Of a stretch of DNA of 64,000 nt, positions 46,071-55,580 are shown one piece after another. Made by a program: the position numbers and the translations under genes. The notes under the pieces were generated by a model that ran no database searches, was not told the DNA's origin, and saw only the letters and a list, made by a program, of their open reading frames with translations. Position 1 is the first letter of the stretch, and each line of letters starts with the position of its first letter. The stretch comes from Streptomyces sp. WM6386 (GTDB lineage Bacteria > Actinomycetota > Actinomycetes > Streptomycetales > Streptomycetaceae), in NCBI RefSeq assembly GCF_000972385.1, contig NZ_JXTE01000001.1:124001-188000 (forward strand), written 5' to 3'.

Positions 46071-47078
46071 TCAGACGTCCTGGCCGCTGCCGCCGCCCGT
46101 GGACACCTTGATCCCCTTGGTGATCTCGTCGATGACGGACTGCTTCTCGCCGACGTCGACGCCGAAGCGCACGACGACGATCTGCTGCGCGTTCGCGGGG
46201 GAGGGGAAGGCCAGCGACTCGACGTAGCCGTCGGCGCCCTTGCTGGTGACCGCCTTCCAGCGGACCAGGTAGCCCTTCTGCCCGGCGACGGTCACGGCCT
46301 TGGAGGCCAGCACGTCGTGCGAGGTGATCGAACCGTAGGTCTTGCCGCCGTAGGACTGCTCGGCGTTCGCCTCGATGTCCGCCTTGGCGACCTGCTCGGC
46401 CGTCGAGCCGGCGGTGCCGAGCAGTGTCGCGGGGGCCGAGTACGCACCGCCCTTCGTGCAGTTCTGGGAGGTGTCGCCGGGGCACTGGTAGGAGTCGTTC
46501 GACGTGACCGACGCACCGGCCTGGATCTGCTGGCCGTACCAGTCGTCCGGGATGGGGATGCTGATCCCGCTGATCGCGTCGGTCACCGAACCGCTCTCGA
46601 TCTTCGGTGCCTCGGACTGCTCGGGCGAGGGCGAGGCCCCGCCGGAACCGCCGGAGCCACCCGGGCCGCCGTTTCCGCCCGGCCCGCCCTGGCCACCCGT
46701 GGAGCCGTCCTGGCCCCCGTTTCCACCCTGCCCGCCGCCCGGCCCCTGCGGCGAGCTCACGCTGCCGCCGTCCGAGTCGTTGCCGGCCAGTGCCCACACG
46801 CCCACACCGATGGCGGCGAGGACCGCGACCGCCGCCGCGACGGCTATGCCGGTGCGCAGACCGCGCCGTCCGCCGGCCGGCGGCTGACCGGGATAGGCCG
46901 GATACGTGGGATACGCCCCCTCGGCGGGCGCCTGCGCCGCGGGACCCCAGAGGGCGGCCGAGCCCGCGGGGCGGGTCTGGTCCGTCCATGCCCTGCCGTC
47001 CCACCAGCGCTCGGTGGTGGGACCGTCACTTGTCTGTCCGGGATCGGGGTACCACCCGGGAGGAGTCACCTGCGTCAT
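46071..47078 (-). CDS. DUF2510 single-span membrane protein
   Basis: A 335-aa protein with an N-terminal DUF2510 domain (PPGWYPDPG, then WWDGRAWTDQTRP), one membrane helix (TGIAVAAAVAVLAAIGVGVWAL, about residues 77-98), a long Gly-rich low-complexity linker, and an extracellular C-terminal domain of about 170 residues starting at PKIESGSV. Two cysteines (QCPGDTSQNC) could form a disulfide. Function is unknown; DUF2510 proteins are common surface or membrane proteins in actinobacteria. The low-complexity segment is coding, not a DNA repeat. Confidence 0.85.
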   Translation of the reverse strand: MTQVTPPGWYPDPGQTSDGPTTERWWDGRAWTDQTRPAGSAALWGPAAQAPAEGAYPTYPAYPGQPPAGGRRGLRTGIAVAAAVAVLAAIGVGVWALAGNDSDGGSVSSPQGPGGGQGGNGGQDGSTGGQGGPGGNGGPGGSGGSGGASPSPEQSEAPKIESGSVTDAISGISIPIPDDWYGQQIQAGASVTSNDSYQCPGDTSQNCTKGGAYSAPATLLGTAGSTAEQVAKADIEANAEQSYGGKTYGSITSHDVLASKAVTVAGQKGYLVRWKAVTSKGADGYVESLAFPSPANAQQIVVVRFGVDVGEKQSVIDEITKGIKVSTGGGSGQDV

Positions 47079-47201
47079 GCCCCCACCGTATGAGGCGTCG
47101 GTGAAAGTCGGATGAGAGGGGCGGGCCGCATGAACCTCGATTGGTCTCCTCGCGCCATCCCGGCTTCATCGCGGTGAGTACGGAAACCGCCGAGCGCAAC
47201 C

Positions 47202-47738
47202 TCAGTTGGATAGCGAGCCCGGGGACCACATGCCGAACCACTGTTCGGCGCCGTAGGCCTCGAACCGCTCTACCTCGGTGAATCCGAGCTTCGCTGCGAG
47301 GCGCATCGAGCGGACGTTGGCGGTCTGGGTGGCGAGCACTACCGGTTCGCCGGGAAGCACGCCGGTGAACCAGTCGAGTGCCGCGGCGCACGCCTCGGCG
47401 GCGTATCCGCGCCCCCACGCATGCGGCAGGAACAGGTAACCGAGCTCGGCTTTCCCGGCCGCCTGAGGAAGGTGTCCCGTTTCTTGGGTGAGCGTGATCT
47501 GGCCGATCATCGATCCGTCGAGATCGACTGTGAAAAGGCCGGGGCGCCGGCCGGGTGCCCCGGCTATCTCGCGCTCGAGTTCGTCACGGGGTCGGGGGCC
47601 GCCGAGGTAGGTGCTTACCTCTGGTGAGGCCAGCAGCTCGATGACCGCCACACGGTCCCGGGCCTCGGGCTCGCGGAGCACGAGCCTCTCGGTCTTGATC
47701 GGGGCTGGTGGCCAGGCGACGGGTTCGAGATCAGTCAT
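47202..47738 (-). CDS. GNAT-family N-acetyltransferase (RimJ/RimL-like)
   Basis: A 178-aa acetyltransferase. It opens with IKTERLVLREPEARDR, has the acetyl-CoA-binding RGYAAEACAAALDW block, and ends with NVRSMRLAAKLGFTEVERF, all in the right order for the RimJ/RimL group. The ATG at 47738 gives the family's usual length; longer frames run into the intergenic region. The ribosome site is weak. The substrate is unknown. Confidence 0.87.
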   Translation of the reverse strand: MTDLEPVAWPPAPIKTERLVLREPEARDRVAVIELLASPEVSTYLGGPRPRDELEREIAGAPGRRPGLFTVDLDGSMIGQITLTQETGHLPQAAGKAELGYLFLPHAWGRGYAAEACAAALDWFTGVLPGEPVVLATQTANVRSMRLAAKLGFTEVERFEAYGAEQWFGMWSPGSLSN

Positions 47739-48085
47739 GCCGACCAACCAATCAGCAGACTCGGCAGTGACCAGGATTCGCGGACCCGTCAACTCACGTG
47801 CCCGGGCCCCACCTTCTTCTCCCGCATCCCCGCCAACGAGCCACAGCCGCACTGCTGCGCGCTGCGGGTGGGTTCTCAGCGCGCGGCCATCCGTCGGTTC
47901 CTCCTCCGGTTTTTGACCATTCGTCAAACAGCAAGGGGCGGCAGGTCACAGGCCTGATGCGTCGACTGCCTGAAACCGCTGTCACCCGTCAAGGCAACAG
48001 CTGCCCGGACCGCCCTCCACGTAGCCAATCGGACGGCTACGCTCGAGGTCTGTACGTCGTTCGGGCGACTTGGGGAGGTAATGGG
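47739..48085. promoter_or_regulatory. Divergent region with two inverted repeats upstream of the LAL-type gene
   Basis: The 347-base gap holds no convincing gene. TTTGAC-CATTC-GTCAAA at 47912-47928 is a perfect inverted repeat in a locally AT-rich patch and could bind a TetR-type regulator. GTAGCC-(8)-GGCTAC at 48021-48040 lies just before a TACGCT -10-like box of the LAL-type gene. GGGGAGG at 48072-48078 is that gene's ribosome site. Confidence 0.45.
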
Positions 48086-50770
48086 ATGACGGAGGAAGGG
48101 CCCACGCCGGCCGCCTCGCCTTCCCTCTGGGAGCGCGACGAGGAGGTCGCCGCCGTGGAGCGGGCGATCGGCATCCTGCGCGCGGACCGGTCCTCCTCGG
48201 GCAACCTCCTGGTGTTCCGCGGCGAGGCGGGACTAGGCAAGACCGCACTGCTCACCGAGACGCGCCGGATCGCCGAGGCACGCGGCTGCACCGTCTGGTC
48301 CGCCCGCGGCGGCGAGACCCTCAGGTCGGTCCCCTTCAACGTGGTACGCCAACTGCTCCAGCCCGCGCTCGTCTCCCTGATGCCGGAGGAGGCGCGCGAG
48401 TATCTCGGCGACTGGTACGACATCGCGGGCCCCGCCCTGGGTGTGACGGATCCCGGCGAGCGCCAGGCCGACCCGCAGGGCGTGTGCGACGGTCTGGTCG
48501 CCGCGGTGCGCCGACTCGCCCGCCGCGACTGGCCGCTCGTCCTCGTGATCGACGACGCGCACTGGGCCGACCAGGAGACCCTGCGCTGGCTCGCCGCGTT
48601 CGCCGAGCGCCTCGACGACCTCTCCGTCCTGCTCGTGGTGGCCCGCCGCCCCGGGGACGTCACCGGCGAGAGCGCCCGCCACCTCGACGCCGTCTCCGCC
48701 GCCGCGGGCGGCCCGGTCGCCACGCTCAGCGCGCTCACCCCGGACGCCACCGCAGGCCTCACCCGCGCCACCCTCGGCGCGCACGCCGACGCCCCGTTCT
48801 GCCGCGAGGTCTGGGCCGTCACCGGCGGCAACCCCTACGAGACCGTCGAACTCCTCGCCAAGGTCCAGGACAGCGAACTCGAACCCGTCGAGGCCCAGGC
48901 CTGCGAACTGCGCGCCCTGAACCGCTCCGCGCGCGGCGGCGGCCTCGTCGCCCGCCTGGAGGGACTCGGCATCGAGGCCACCCGGTTCGCCTGGGCGGCG
49001 GCCATCCTCGGCACCGGCATCTCCGTCGACCTCGTCGCCAAGCTCGCCACCATGGGCCGCGACGACTCCGTGCGCTGCGCCGAACTCCTGCGCAACGCCC
49101 GCATCCTCACCGAACCCGACCCGGCCGCCGTAGCGGCCGCCGACGGCGACCTGGAGTTCGTCCACCCGCTCATCGCCACCGCCGTCTACAACTCCATCCC
49201 CGACGCCCTGCGCACCGCCATGCACGGCATCGCCGCCCAGGTCGTCGCCGACTCGGGTCTCGGCGCCGCCATGGCCTCCCGCCACCTCCTCCAGGTGCAC
49301 CCGGACGACGACGAGGAACTCGTCGAGCAGCTGCGCGAGGCTGCCCGTGAACACGTCGCCGTCGGCGCCCCGGACGCGGCCCGCCGCTGTCTGGAACGGG
49401 CACTGCGGGAACCGCCCCGTCCCGAGACCCACGCGCGCGTGCTCTACGAACTCGGCTGCGCCACCCTGCTGACCGCACCCGCCACCACCGTCGACCACCT
49501 CCAGTCCGCGCTCGCCATGCCAGGCCTGGACGGCGCGGAACGCATCCAAGCCGTCTTCCGCCTCTCTCAGGCCCTGCTCCACAACGACCAGCTGGAGGAC
49601 GCCGTTCGCACGGTCGAGGCGGAGGCCGCCCGGCTCGGACCCGGGCCCGCACAGCTGCGGCTGCGGGCCGTCCAGTACATGTGGGAGGGCATCCACGCGG
49701 GCGAGGCGAGCTCCCCGGGACGCTCCGAGCGGCTCGCCGAACTCGCCGCGACCTGCACCGGACGCGACAACTCCGAGCGCGCCCTGCTCATCCTGCGCGG
49801 CTTCGACGCCATGACCCACGGGGAGAACGCGGAGGTCGTCGTCGAGCTGAGCGACCGCGCCCTCGTCAACGGCCGCCTGGCACCCGGACTCGGCTGGACC
49901 GACACCGAGTGGGGCCTCGAGATCCTCATGATGCTCGCCAGCTCCTACACCTACACCGACCGGCTCGACCGCGCCGAGAGCATGTTCACCGAGGCCCTGC
50001 GTACCTACGAGTCGGCCGGCTGGAGCGGCGGCCACCTCGCCCTGGCCCACGCCTTCCTCGGCTTCGCGCACCGCCGGCGCGGCCGCCTCAGGGAGGCCGA
50101 GTCCACGCTGCGCGAGTCCCTGCGCATCGCCGAGCGTGTCGGCCGGGGACTGCCCCTGTACTGGTCGGCGACCTGCAACCTCGTCGACACGCTGCTCGCC
50201 CGCGGCCATGTCGACGAGGCCTGGGAGGTCGCCGAACAGTACGGTTTCGCCCCGCCCTACCCGTCCACCATCGTGCTGCCCGACCCGCAATCCGTACGCG
50301 GCCGGCTGCTGCTCGCCGTCGGCCGCACCCAGGACGCGGTCAACGAGCTGGAGGCCGCGGAGAAGGCGGCGACCGCCCGCGGCCATCTCAACCCGGTGAT
50401 GGTCCCCTGGGCGCTCGACCTGGCCCGCGCTCTCTCCACGACGGACCCGGTCCGCGCGGCCCAACTCGCCTCCGACGCCCGGCGCCGCGCCGAGCGCTTC
50501 GGCACGGACACGGCGATCGGGGAGGCGCTGCGGTGCGCTGCCGCGCTGGAGACGGGGCAGCGGGCGGTGCGGTTGCTGTCCCAGGCGGTGACGTATCTGG
50601 AGTCCTCGCCCTGTCAGTACGAGCATGCGGCCGCGCGGGTGGAGTACGGGATCGCTGCGCGGTCGGTTGCCGAGATCCATCGGGGCTTGGCGTTGGCACG
50701 GTCGTGTGGGGCGGATGGGCTTGTGGCGCAGGCGCGGGAGGTGCTGGAGACGGGGAGGGGACTGCGGTGA
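48086..50770 (+). CDS. LAL-type ATPase/TPR protein lacking the LuxR DNA-binding domain
   Basis: An 894-aa protein with the N-terminal AAA ATPase of LAL regulators: Walker A GEAGLGKTAL (about residue 48) and Walker B LVLVIDDAHWAD (about residue 152). A long helical, TPR-like region fills the rest. Classical LAL proteins end in a LuxR helix-turn-helix; here the chain stops at VLETGRGLR, where that domain would begin, and no frame downstream codes it. The ATG at 48086 has GGGGAGG seven bases upstream. It may work as a signalling ATPase with a partner, or be a truncated regulator. Confidence 0.85.
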   Translation: MTEEGPTPAASPSLWERDEEVAAVERAIGILRADRSSSGNLLVFRGEAGLGKTALLTETRRIAEARGCTVWSARGGETLRSVPFNVVRQLLQPALVSLMPEEAREYLGDWYDIAGPALGVTDPGERQADPQGVCDGLVAAVRRLARRDWPLVLVIDDAHWADQETLRWLAAFAERLDDLSVLLVVARRPGDVTGESARHLDAVSAAAGGPVATLSALTPDATAGLTRATLGAHADAPFCREVWAVTGGNPYETVELLAKVQDSELEPVEAQACELRALNRSARGGGLVARLEGLGIEATRFAWAAAILGTGISVDLVAKLATMGRDDSVRCAELLRNARILTEPDPAAVAAADGDLEFVHPLIATAVYNSIPDALRTAMHGIAAQVVADSGLGAAMASRHLLQVHPDDDEELVEQLREAAREHVAVGAPDAARRCLERALREPPRPETHARVLYELGCATLLTAPATTVDHLQSALAMPGLDGAERIQAVFRLSQALLHNDQLEDAVRTVEAEAARLGPGPAQLRLRAVQYMWEGIHAGEASSPGRSERLAELAATCTGRDNSERALLILRGFDAMTHGENAEVVVELSDRALVNGRLAPGLGWTDTEWGLEILMMLASSYTYTDRLDRAESMFTEALRTYESAGWSGGHLALAHAFLGFAHRRRGRLREAESTLRESLRIAERVGRGLPLYWSATCNLVDTLLARGHVDEAWEVAEQYGFAPPYPSTIVLPDPQSVRGRLLLAVGRTQDAVNELEAAEKAATARGHLNPVMVPWALDLARALSTTDPVRAAQLASDARRRAERFGTDTAIGEALRCAAALETGQRAVRLLSQAVTYLESSPCQYEHAAARVEYGIAARSVAEIHRGLALARSCGADGLVAQAREVLETGRGLR

Positions 50771-50784
50771 GGTGCAGGCCGCAG

Positions 50785-50856
50785 GCTGTGTGTGGCTGGT
50801 CGCGCCCACGCGGCGGAGCCGCATATCGATACAGCCCCGCGCCCCTTAAGGGGCGC
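50785..50856. repeat. Streptomyces dispersed repeat with terminator hairpin (copy 2)
   Basis: The sequence from GGCTGGTCGCGCCCACGCGG through an AGCCGCATATCGATACAGCC segment to GCGCCCC is a well-known Streptomyces intergenic repeat, recognised from memory. It ends in the perfect palindrome GCGCCCCTTAAGGGGCGC (50839-50856), which should terminate both convergent neighbours and abuts the SDR stop codon. Confidence 0.7.
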
Positions 50857-51647
50857 TACAGCGCGAGGAGTTGGTCTGTGACCTCCTCCAGGCGCTTCTG
50901 CATCTCCCTGTCGTACGTTTCCTCGTGCGCCCGGGCCGGACGCGTTCCGTCGAAGTAGCCGCCTGTCCCCAAGTCCTGTGTGGCCAGGGCCAGTACACCC
51001 GGCGCGCCGTCCGCCACCGTGCTCCGCGGTGTGAACTCGCCCTCGCGCACCATCGCCGTGTCCATGAACGTCGCCGGGTGCAGGACGTTCACCGCGACGC
51101 CCGTACCGGCCAACTCCTCGGCCAGGGTGAACGTATGGGCCGCCAGGGCGAACTTGGCGCGTCGGTACGCCGCGAAACCGTCGTATCCGCGACGGAACCC
51201 GATGTCGTCGAAGTCGACGGGGTCCTGGCCGACCGAGCCCACGTTGACGATGGGGGTGGGCGCGTTCGCGCGCAGCACCGGCAGCAGGGCACGGGTCAGG
51301 GCCACCGGCGCCAAGTAGTTGACCGCGAGCCGCAGTTCGTGGCCGTCGGCGCTCAACTCGCGCCCCGTGCCCGGCGCGCCCGCTCCGACGCCCGCGTTGT
51401 TGATCAGTACGTCCAGGTCGGGGCGGGCGTCGGCGACCCGTGCGCCCAGCTCCCGCACCTCGGCCAGCGAGGCCAGATCGGCCACGAACGCCTCGGCGTC
51501 GCCCTCGGTGCGCAGTTCCTCGACGAGCCGCTCGGTACGGCCCGGATCGCGGCCGTGGGCGAGCACGACATGGCCGGAGCGGACCAGCTCGAAGGCGAGG
51601 TGGTGGCCGAGTCCGGAGGTGGCACCGGTGATCAGAATCGTGGACAT
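50856..51647 (-). CDS. Short-chain dehydrogenase/reductase
   Basis: A 263-aa SDR with the nucleotide motif ITGATSGLG (residues about 6-14), NNAG at about residue 83 and the active-site YRRAK (tyrosine about residue 160). The ATG at 51647 has GGTGGAGG directly upstream. It resembles the retinol-dehydrogenase-like SDRs in size. It is divergent in function from the pca operon behind which it lies; the substrate is unknown. Confidence 0.88.
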   Translation of the reverse strand: MSTILITGATSGLGHHLAFELVRSGHVVLAHGRDPGRTERLVEELRTEGDAEAFVADLASLAEVRELGARVADARPDLDVLINNAGVGAGAPGTGRELSADGHELRLAVNYLAPVALTRALLPVLRANAPTPIVNVGSVGQDPVDFDDIGFRRGYDGFAAYRRAKFALAAHTFTLAEELAGTGVAVNVLHPATFMDTAMVREGEFTPRSTVADGAPGVLALATQDLGTGGYFDGTRPARAHEETYDREMQKRLEEVTDQLLAL

Positions 51648-51711
51648 GCCTCCACCGTAGGCCCGCGGTGGAGGCATGTGCGTGACGTTGCCGCAGCTAC
51701 GACCGGCAGGG

Positions 51712-52830
51712 TCACCCTTCTTCTTCCGCCAGCACGCGTTGCGCGGCGGCGAACGCCGAGTTGGCCGCCGGAACCCCGCAGTACACGGCCGTCTGGAGCA
51801 GTACCGCGCCGATCTCCTCCGGCGTCAGACCGTTGCGCCGGGCCGCCCGGACATGCATGGCCAGCTCGTCGTAGTGCCCGTGGGCGACCAGCGCGGTCAG
51901 TGTGATCATGCTGCGCTCGCGGCGGCTGAGCGTCGGGTCGGTCCAGATCTCGCCCCACGCGTAGCGCGAGATGAAGTCCTGGAATCGCGCGGTGAAGGGC
52001 GACTGCCGGGCCTGTGCCCGGTCCACGTGCGCGTCGCCGAGCACCTCGCGCCGCACCTCCATGCCCCGCTTGGCGCCACCGTCGAAGTGTGCGCGCAGAG
52101 CGGTCAGCACGGCCTCCGGGCACTGCGCGACCGCCAGATGCGAGGCCCCGGGGAGCTCGACGAGCGCGGCGCCCGGCACCGCGTCCGCGATCTCCCGCAG
52201 ATGTGCCGGCGGGGTCGCCGGATCCTCCCGGCCCGCGACGAGCAGGGTGGGCGCGGAGATCTCCGCCAGCCGCTCCCGGATGTCGAAGGCGGCGAGCGCG
52301 TCACAGCAGGCGGCGTAGGCCTCGGGGTCGGCGTCCCGATGGTCCTGGACGAGCCGGGGCACCGTGAAGCCGGGCGTGAACCAGCGGGCGTCGGCACTCT
52401 CCACGAGCCGGTCCATGCCCTCGGCGCGGACCTGCGCGGCCCGCTCCTGCCAGGACCTGGAGCCGTTGAAGTGCGACGACGAGCAGATCACGGCCAGCGA
52501 CGACACCCGCTCCGGATGGTGCACGGCCAGGTGCAGCCCGACCGCGCCGCCCAGCGACACCCCCGCGTACGCGAACCGCTCGATGCCGAGCGAGTCCGCG
52601 AGCGCGAGCACGAGGTCGGCGAGGTCACCGATGCCGGCGCCGGGACCGATCAGGCCGGCCGCGCCGCCGCCGTGCCCCGGCAGATCCCAGCGGACCACCC
52701 GGTGGGTGAGGGAGAGCTCGGGCGCGACCTTGTCCCACAGGGCGTACGACGTCCCGAGCGACGGTCCGAGGATCAGCGGGGGAGCCGAAGCGGGGCCCTC
52801 GGCATGGTGGTTGAGGAGTTTCTCGGTCAA
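51712..52830 (-). CDS. pcaL: PcaL: enol-lactonase / carboxymuconolactone decarboxylase fusion
   Basis: A 372-aa fusion. Residues about 1-255 are an alpha/beta-hydrolase 3-oxoadipate enol-lactone hydrolase (PcaD) with nucleophile motif GVSLGG and histidine in GASHLA. Residues about 265-370 are a 4-carboxymuconolactone decarboxylase (PcaC), opening GMEVRREVLGDAHVD. It therefore does two consecutive steps of the protocatechuate branch. TTG start overlaps the pcaB stop (TTGA). It is the last gene of the pca operon. Confidence 0.95.
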   Translation of the reverse strand: MTEKLLNHHAEGPASAPPLILGPSLGTSYALWDKVAPELSLTHRVVRWDLPGHGGGAAGLIGPGAGIGDLADLVLALADSLGIERFAYAGVSLGGAVGLHLAVHHPERVSSLAVICSSSHFNGSRSWQERAAQVRAEGMDRLVESADARWFTPGFTVPRLVQDHRDADPEAYAACCDALAAFDIRERLAEISAPTLLVAGREDPATPPAHLREIADAVPGAALVELPGASHLAVAQCPEAVLTALRAHFDGGAKRGMEVRREVLGDAHVDRAQARQSPFTARFQDFISRYAWGEIWTDPTLSRRERSMITLTALVAHGHYDELAMHVRAARRNGLTPEEIGAVLLQTAVYCGVPAANSAFAAAQRVLAEEEG

Positions 52831-54158
52831 CGTCGCTCCAGAGCACGATCGGTGAGGGTGGCTGCGGCCCCCGTGTAACGGGCGGGGTCGGCGAGGCTGT
52901 CGAGGTCGACACCCTTCAACTCCGCTTCCTCCGCCAGGAGTTCGCCCAGGCTGCGGCCCTCGGCGTAGGTGCGCTTCGCCAGCTCGGTCAGCAGGGCCTT
53001 GGCGCGCGCCCGGCCCAGGACCGGCGCCAGTTCGGCGGAGAGCCGCTCGGAGACGATCAACCCGTGGGTGAGGCCCAGGTGTTCACGCATCACCTCCGCG
53101 TGCACCCGCAGCCCTTCGGAGAGTTCCGCGGCGTCACGGGCGGCGCCGCCGACCAGCCGGAGCAGGTCCCGCAGCGGTTCCCACTCCGCGTGCCAGGCGC
53201 CGGCCGGCCGCTCGTCCTCGGCCGTCAGCGACCCGTACAGCGTGGCCGCGAGCTGCGGCGCCCGCCGGGCCGCGGCCGCGATCAGCGTGGACCGTACGGG
53301 ATTCGCCTTGTGCGGCATCGCCGACGAACCGCCGCCGCTGCCCTCCGAGACCTCGGCGATCTCGGTACGGGCCAGCGTGAGCACATCCGTGGCGACCTTC
53401 CCCAGGGCTCCGGCCGTGAACGCCAGACATCCGGCGAGATCGGCGATCGGGGTGCGCAGGGTGTGCCAGGGAAGCTCGGGCGCCTTAAGGCCGAGCTCCC
53501 GGGCGTACGCCGCCGGCAGCGCGGTCGGGTCGGTGGCGCCGTACGCGGTGAAGGCGGCCAGCGTCCCGGCCGCACCGCCGAGTTGGGCGGGCAGCGCGTT
53601 GCGTACGGCCGTGATCCGGTCCCGTGCGTCCAGTACCAGCGACCGCCACCCGGCCGCCTTCAGCCCGAAGGTCGTCGGCACGGCGTGCTGGGTGAGCGTG
53701 CGTCCCGGCATCACGGTGTCCCGGTACTCGGCGGCCAGCCTGGCCAGCGCCGCCGCCGTGCGCCCGAGGTCGGCACGGACCAGGTCGAGGGTGCGCACGG
53801 CCACCAGCACCGTCGCCGTGTCCATGATGTCCTGGCTCGTCGCACCCCGATGCACGTACGGCCCGTACTGCCCGCCGACCGCCTTCGTGAGGTCGGCGAC
53901 GAGCGGGATCACCGGGTTGCCGCCCCCGCGCGCCCGTACGGCGATGTCCCGGGCGTCGAAGTCCCCGGACCGGGCAGCCGCGGTCACCGCCGCGGCGGCC
54001 TCCTCGGGAGCCAGGCCCAGCGCCGCCTGGGCGCGCGTCAGTGCGGCCTCCGCGTCGAGCAGCGCGCGCAGATACGCGGCGTCGCTCGTCGCGGAGGCGG
54101 CGGGGGATCCGGCCCACCCGGGGGCGAGCAGACCGGCGTCGGGTTCGGCAGAAGTCAC
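52827..54158 (-). CDS. pcaB: 3-carboxy-cis,cis-muconate cycloisomerase
   Basis: A 443-aa fumarase/aspartase-superfamily enzyme that lactonises carboxymuconate. The signature GSSAMPHKANP carries the mobile catalytic loop, and RGATSQDIMDT with TQHAVPTTFG gives the other conserved blocks. GTG start overlaps the pcaG stop (GTGA). Length and position in the operon are standard. Confidence 0.95.
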   Translation of the reverse strand: MTSAEPDAGLLAPGWAGSPAASATSDAAYLRALLDAEAALTRAQAALGLAPEEAAAAVTAAARSGDFDARDIAVRARGGGNPVIPLVADLTKAVGGQYGPYVHRGATSQDIMDTATVLVAVRTLDLVRADLGRTAAALARLAAEYRDTVMPGRTLTQHAVPTTFGLKAAGWRSLVLDARDRITAVRNALPAQLGGAAGTLAAFTAYGATDPTALPAAYARELGLKAPELPWHTLRTPIADLAGCLAFTAGALGKVATDVLTLARTEIAEVSEGSGGGSSAMPHKANPVRSTLIAAAARRAPQLAATLYGSLTAEDERPAGAWHAEWEPLRDLLRLVGGAARDAAELSEGLRVHAEVMREHLGLTHGLIVSERLSAELAPVLGRARAKALLTELAKRTYAEGRSLGELLAEEAELKGVDLDSLADPARYTGAAATLTDRALERR

Positions 54159-54760
54159 TGGAACTCCAGGAAGACCGTCTCGCCTTCGCCCTGAAGGCGG
54201 ATGTCGAAACGGTAGGTCCCCTTGGCGTCGTCCGTCGCGATGAGCGTGCCCCGGCGCGCCTCGTCCACCTGGGAGAGCAGCGGGTCGGCGGCGAGCGCCG
54301 CGTCGTCGCCCGGGAGGTAGATCCGGGTGTAGAGGTGCACGAGGAGCCCGCGCGCGAAGACGCACACGCTGAGGTACGGCGCGCTCAGACCTCGGGCGCC
54401 CGGCCGCAGCGTCCGCGCGGACCAGTGGCCGTTGGCGTCGGTCTGGATGCGCCCCCAGCCGGTGAACTCCACGCCGTTGCGGCCCAGGAAGCCGCCGCTC
54501 GACGGGTCGCGCCGCATGGAGCCGTCGACCGTCGATACGTTGCCGTCCGGGTCGGCGCCCCACAGCTCCACGAACGCGTCCGGCAGCGGGTTGCCCTCGC
54601 CGTCGTAGATGTATCCCTGGACCGCGATGGTGTCGGGGTGGCCGACGGGCGCGATGTCGCCGCCGCCGGGGAAGGGGAGGGCGTGGCCGTAGAAGGGCCC
54701 GACCGTGTGCGACGGCGTGGGCAGCACCGTCTCGGGACGGCTGATGTCGATCTTCGTCAT
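54155..54760 (-). CDS. pcaG: Protocatechuate 3,4-dioxygenase alpha subunit
   Basis: A 201-aa intradiol dioxygenase subunit (TVGPFYGHALPFPGG at the N-terminus; GYIYDGEGNPLPDAFVELWGAD in the core). The alpha chain lacks the iron ligands and pairs with the beta subunit encoded just upstream, six bases away. Together they cleave protocatechuate to 3-carboxy-cis,cis-muconate. Confidence 0.95.
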   Translation of the reverse strand: MTKIDISRPETVLPTPSHTVGPFYGHALPFPGGGDIAPVGHPDTIAVQGYIYDGEGNPLPDAFVELWGADPDGNVSTVDGSMRRDPSSGGFLGRNGVEFTGWGRIQTDANGHWSARTLRPGARGLSAPYLSVCVFARGLLVHLYTRIYLPGDDAALAADPLLSQVDEARRGTLIATDDAKGTYRFDIRLQGEGETVFLEFQ

Positions 54761-54766
54761 GGCAGG

Positions 54767-55540
54767 TCAGCGCCCTTCTTCGATCCAGGTGGCGTTCGGG
54801 CCGTCGAGCACGACGTCCCAGTGGTAGCCCATCGAGAACTCCGGCACCGACAGGTTGTGGTCGTACGTCGCGACGAGGCGCTGCCGGGCCGCGTCGTCCG
54901 TCACCGACTGGATGATCGGGTCGTACGGGAACAGCGGGTCGGCCGGGAAGTACATCTGCGTCACGAGCCGCTGGGTGAACGCCGTGCCGAAGAACGAGAA
55001 GTGGATGTGTGCCGGGCGCCAGGCGTTGAGGTGCTGACGCCACGGGTACGGGCCCGGCTGGATCGTCGTGAAGTGGTAGTGGCCGTCGCCGTCGGTGAGG
55101 GTGCGGCCGACGCCCGTGAAGTTCGGGTCCAGCGGGGCGTCGTGCTGCTCGCGCTGGTGGGCGTACCGGCCGGCCGAGTTGGACTGCCAGATCTCGACCA
55201 ACTGACCGCGCAGCGGGCGCCCGTCGCGGTCGAGCAGCCGCCCGGAGACGGTGATCCGCTCACCGATCGGCTCACCGTTGTGCTGCCGGGTGAGGTCGTT
55301 GTCGATCTCGGTGATGTCCCGCTCTCCGAAGGCGGGGGAGTGCAGCTCCACCAGCTCCGGGTCCTTGGACACGTCGATCGTGATCGGCGGCTGCTTGGGG
55401 TGGCGCAGGACCGAGGAGCGGTACGGCGCGTAGTCGCGGCGCGGCTGATGCTCGACTGGCGCACCGTCGGCGACCCGCTTCTCGTAGGCGGCGTGCTCGG
55501 CCGCGATCTCCTGGTCGATGTCGTGCTGGGTGAGTGTCAT
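54767..55540 (-). CDS. pcaH: Protocatechuate 3,4-dioxygenase beta subunit
   Basis: A 257-aa iron-bearing subunit. Probable ferric ligands are visible as tyrosines in AGRYAHQ and GPYPWR and the histidines in RPAHIHFSF, following the Tyr-Tyr-His-His pattern. The ATG is followed by TLTQHDIDQEI. Only a weak AGGA precedes it. The 107-base gap from pcaF contains a dispersed repeat, so transcription between the two operon halves could be modulated. Confidence 0.95.
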   Translation of the reverse strand: MTLTQHDIDQEIAAEHAAYEKRVADGAPVEHQPRRDYAPYRSSVLRHPKQPPITIDVSKDPELVELHSPAFGERDITEIDNDLTRQHNGEPIGERITVSGRLLDRDGRPLRGQLVEIWQSNSAGRYAHQREQHDAPLDPNFTGVGRTLTDGDGHYHFTTIQPGPYPWRQHLNAWRPAHIHFSFFGTAFTQRLVTQMYFPADPLFPYDPIIQSVTDDAARQRLVATYDHNLSVPEFSMGYHWDVVLDGPNATWIEEGR

Positions 55541-55580
55541 GGGGAGGTCCTGGGGTTTCTGGAAACTCGGGGTCCGGGGT

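Noticed and set aside
46640..46760. Possible DNA tandem repeat (GGN-rich)
   Set aside because: It is the in-frame Gly/Pro-rich linker of the DUF2510 protein.
48233..50824. An 863-codon minus-strand frame opposite the LAL-type gene
   Set aside because: Shadow of the LAL gene; no motif and no ribosome site.
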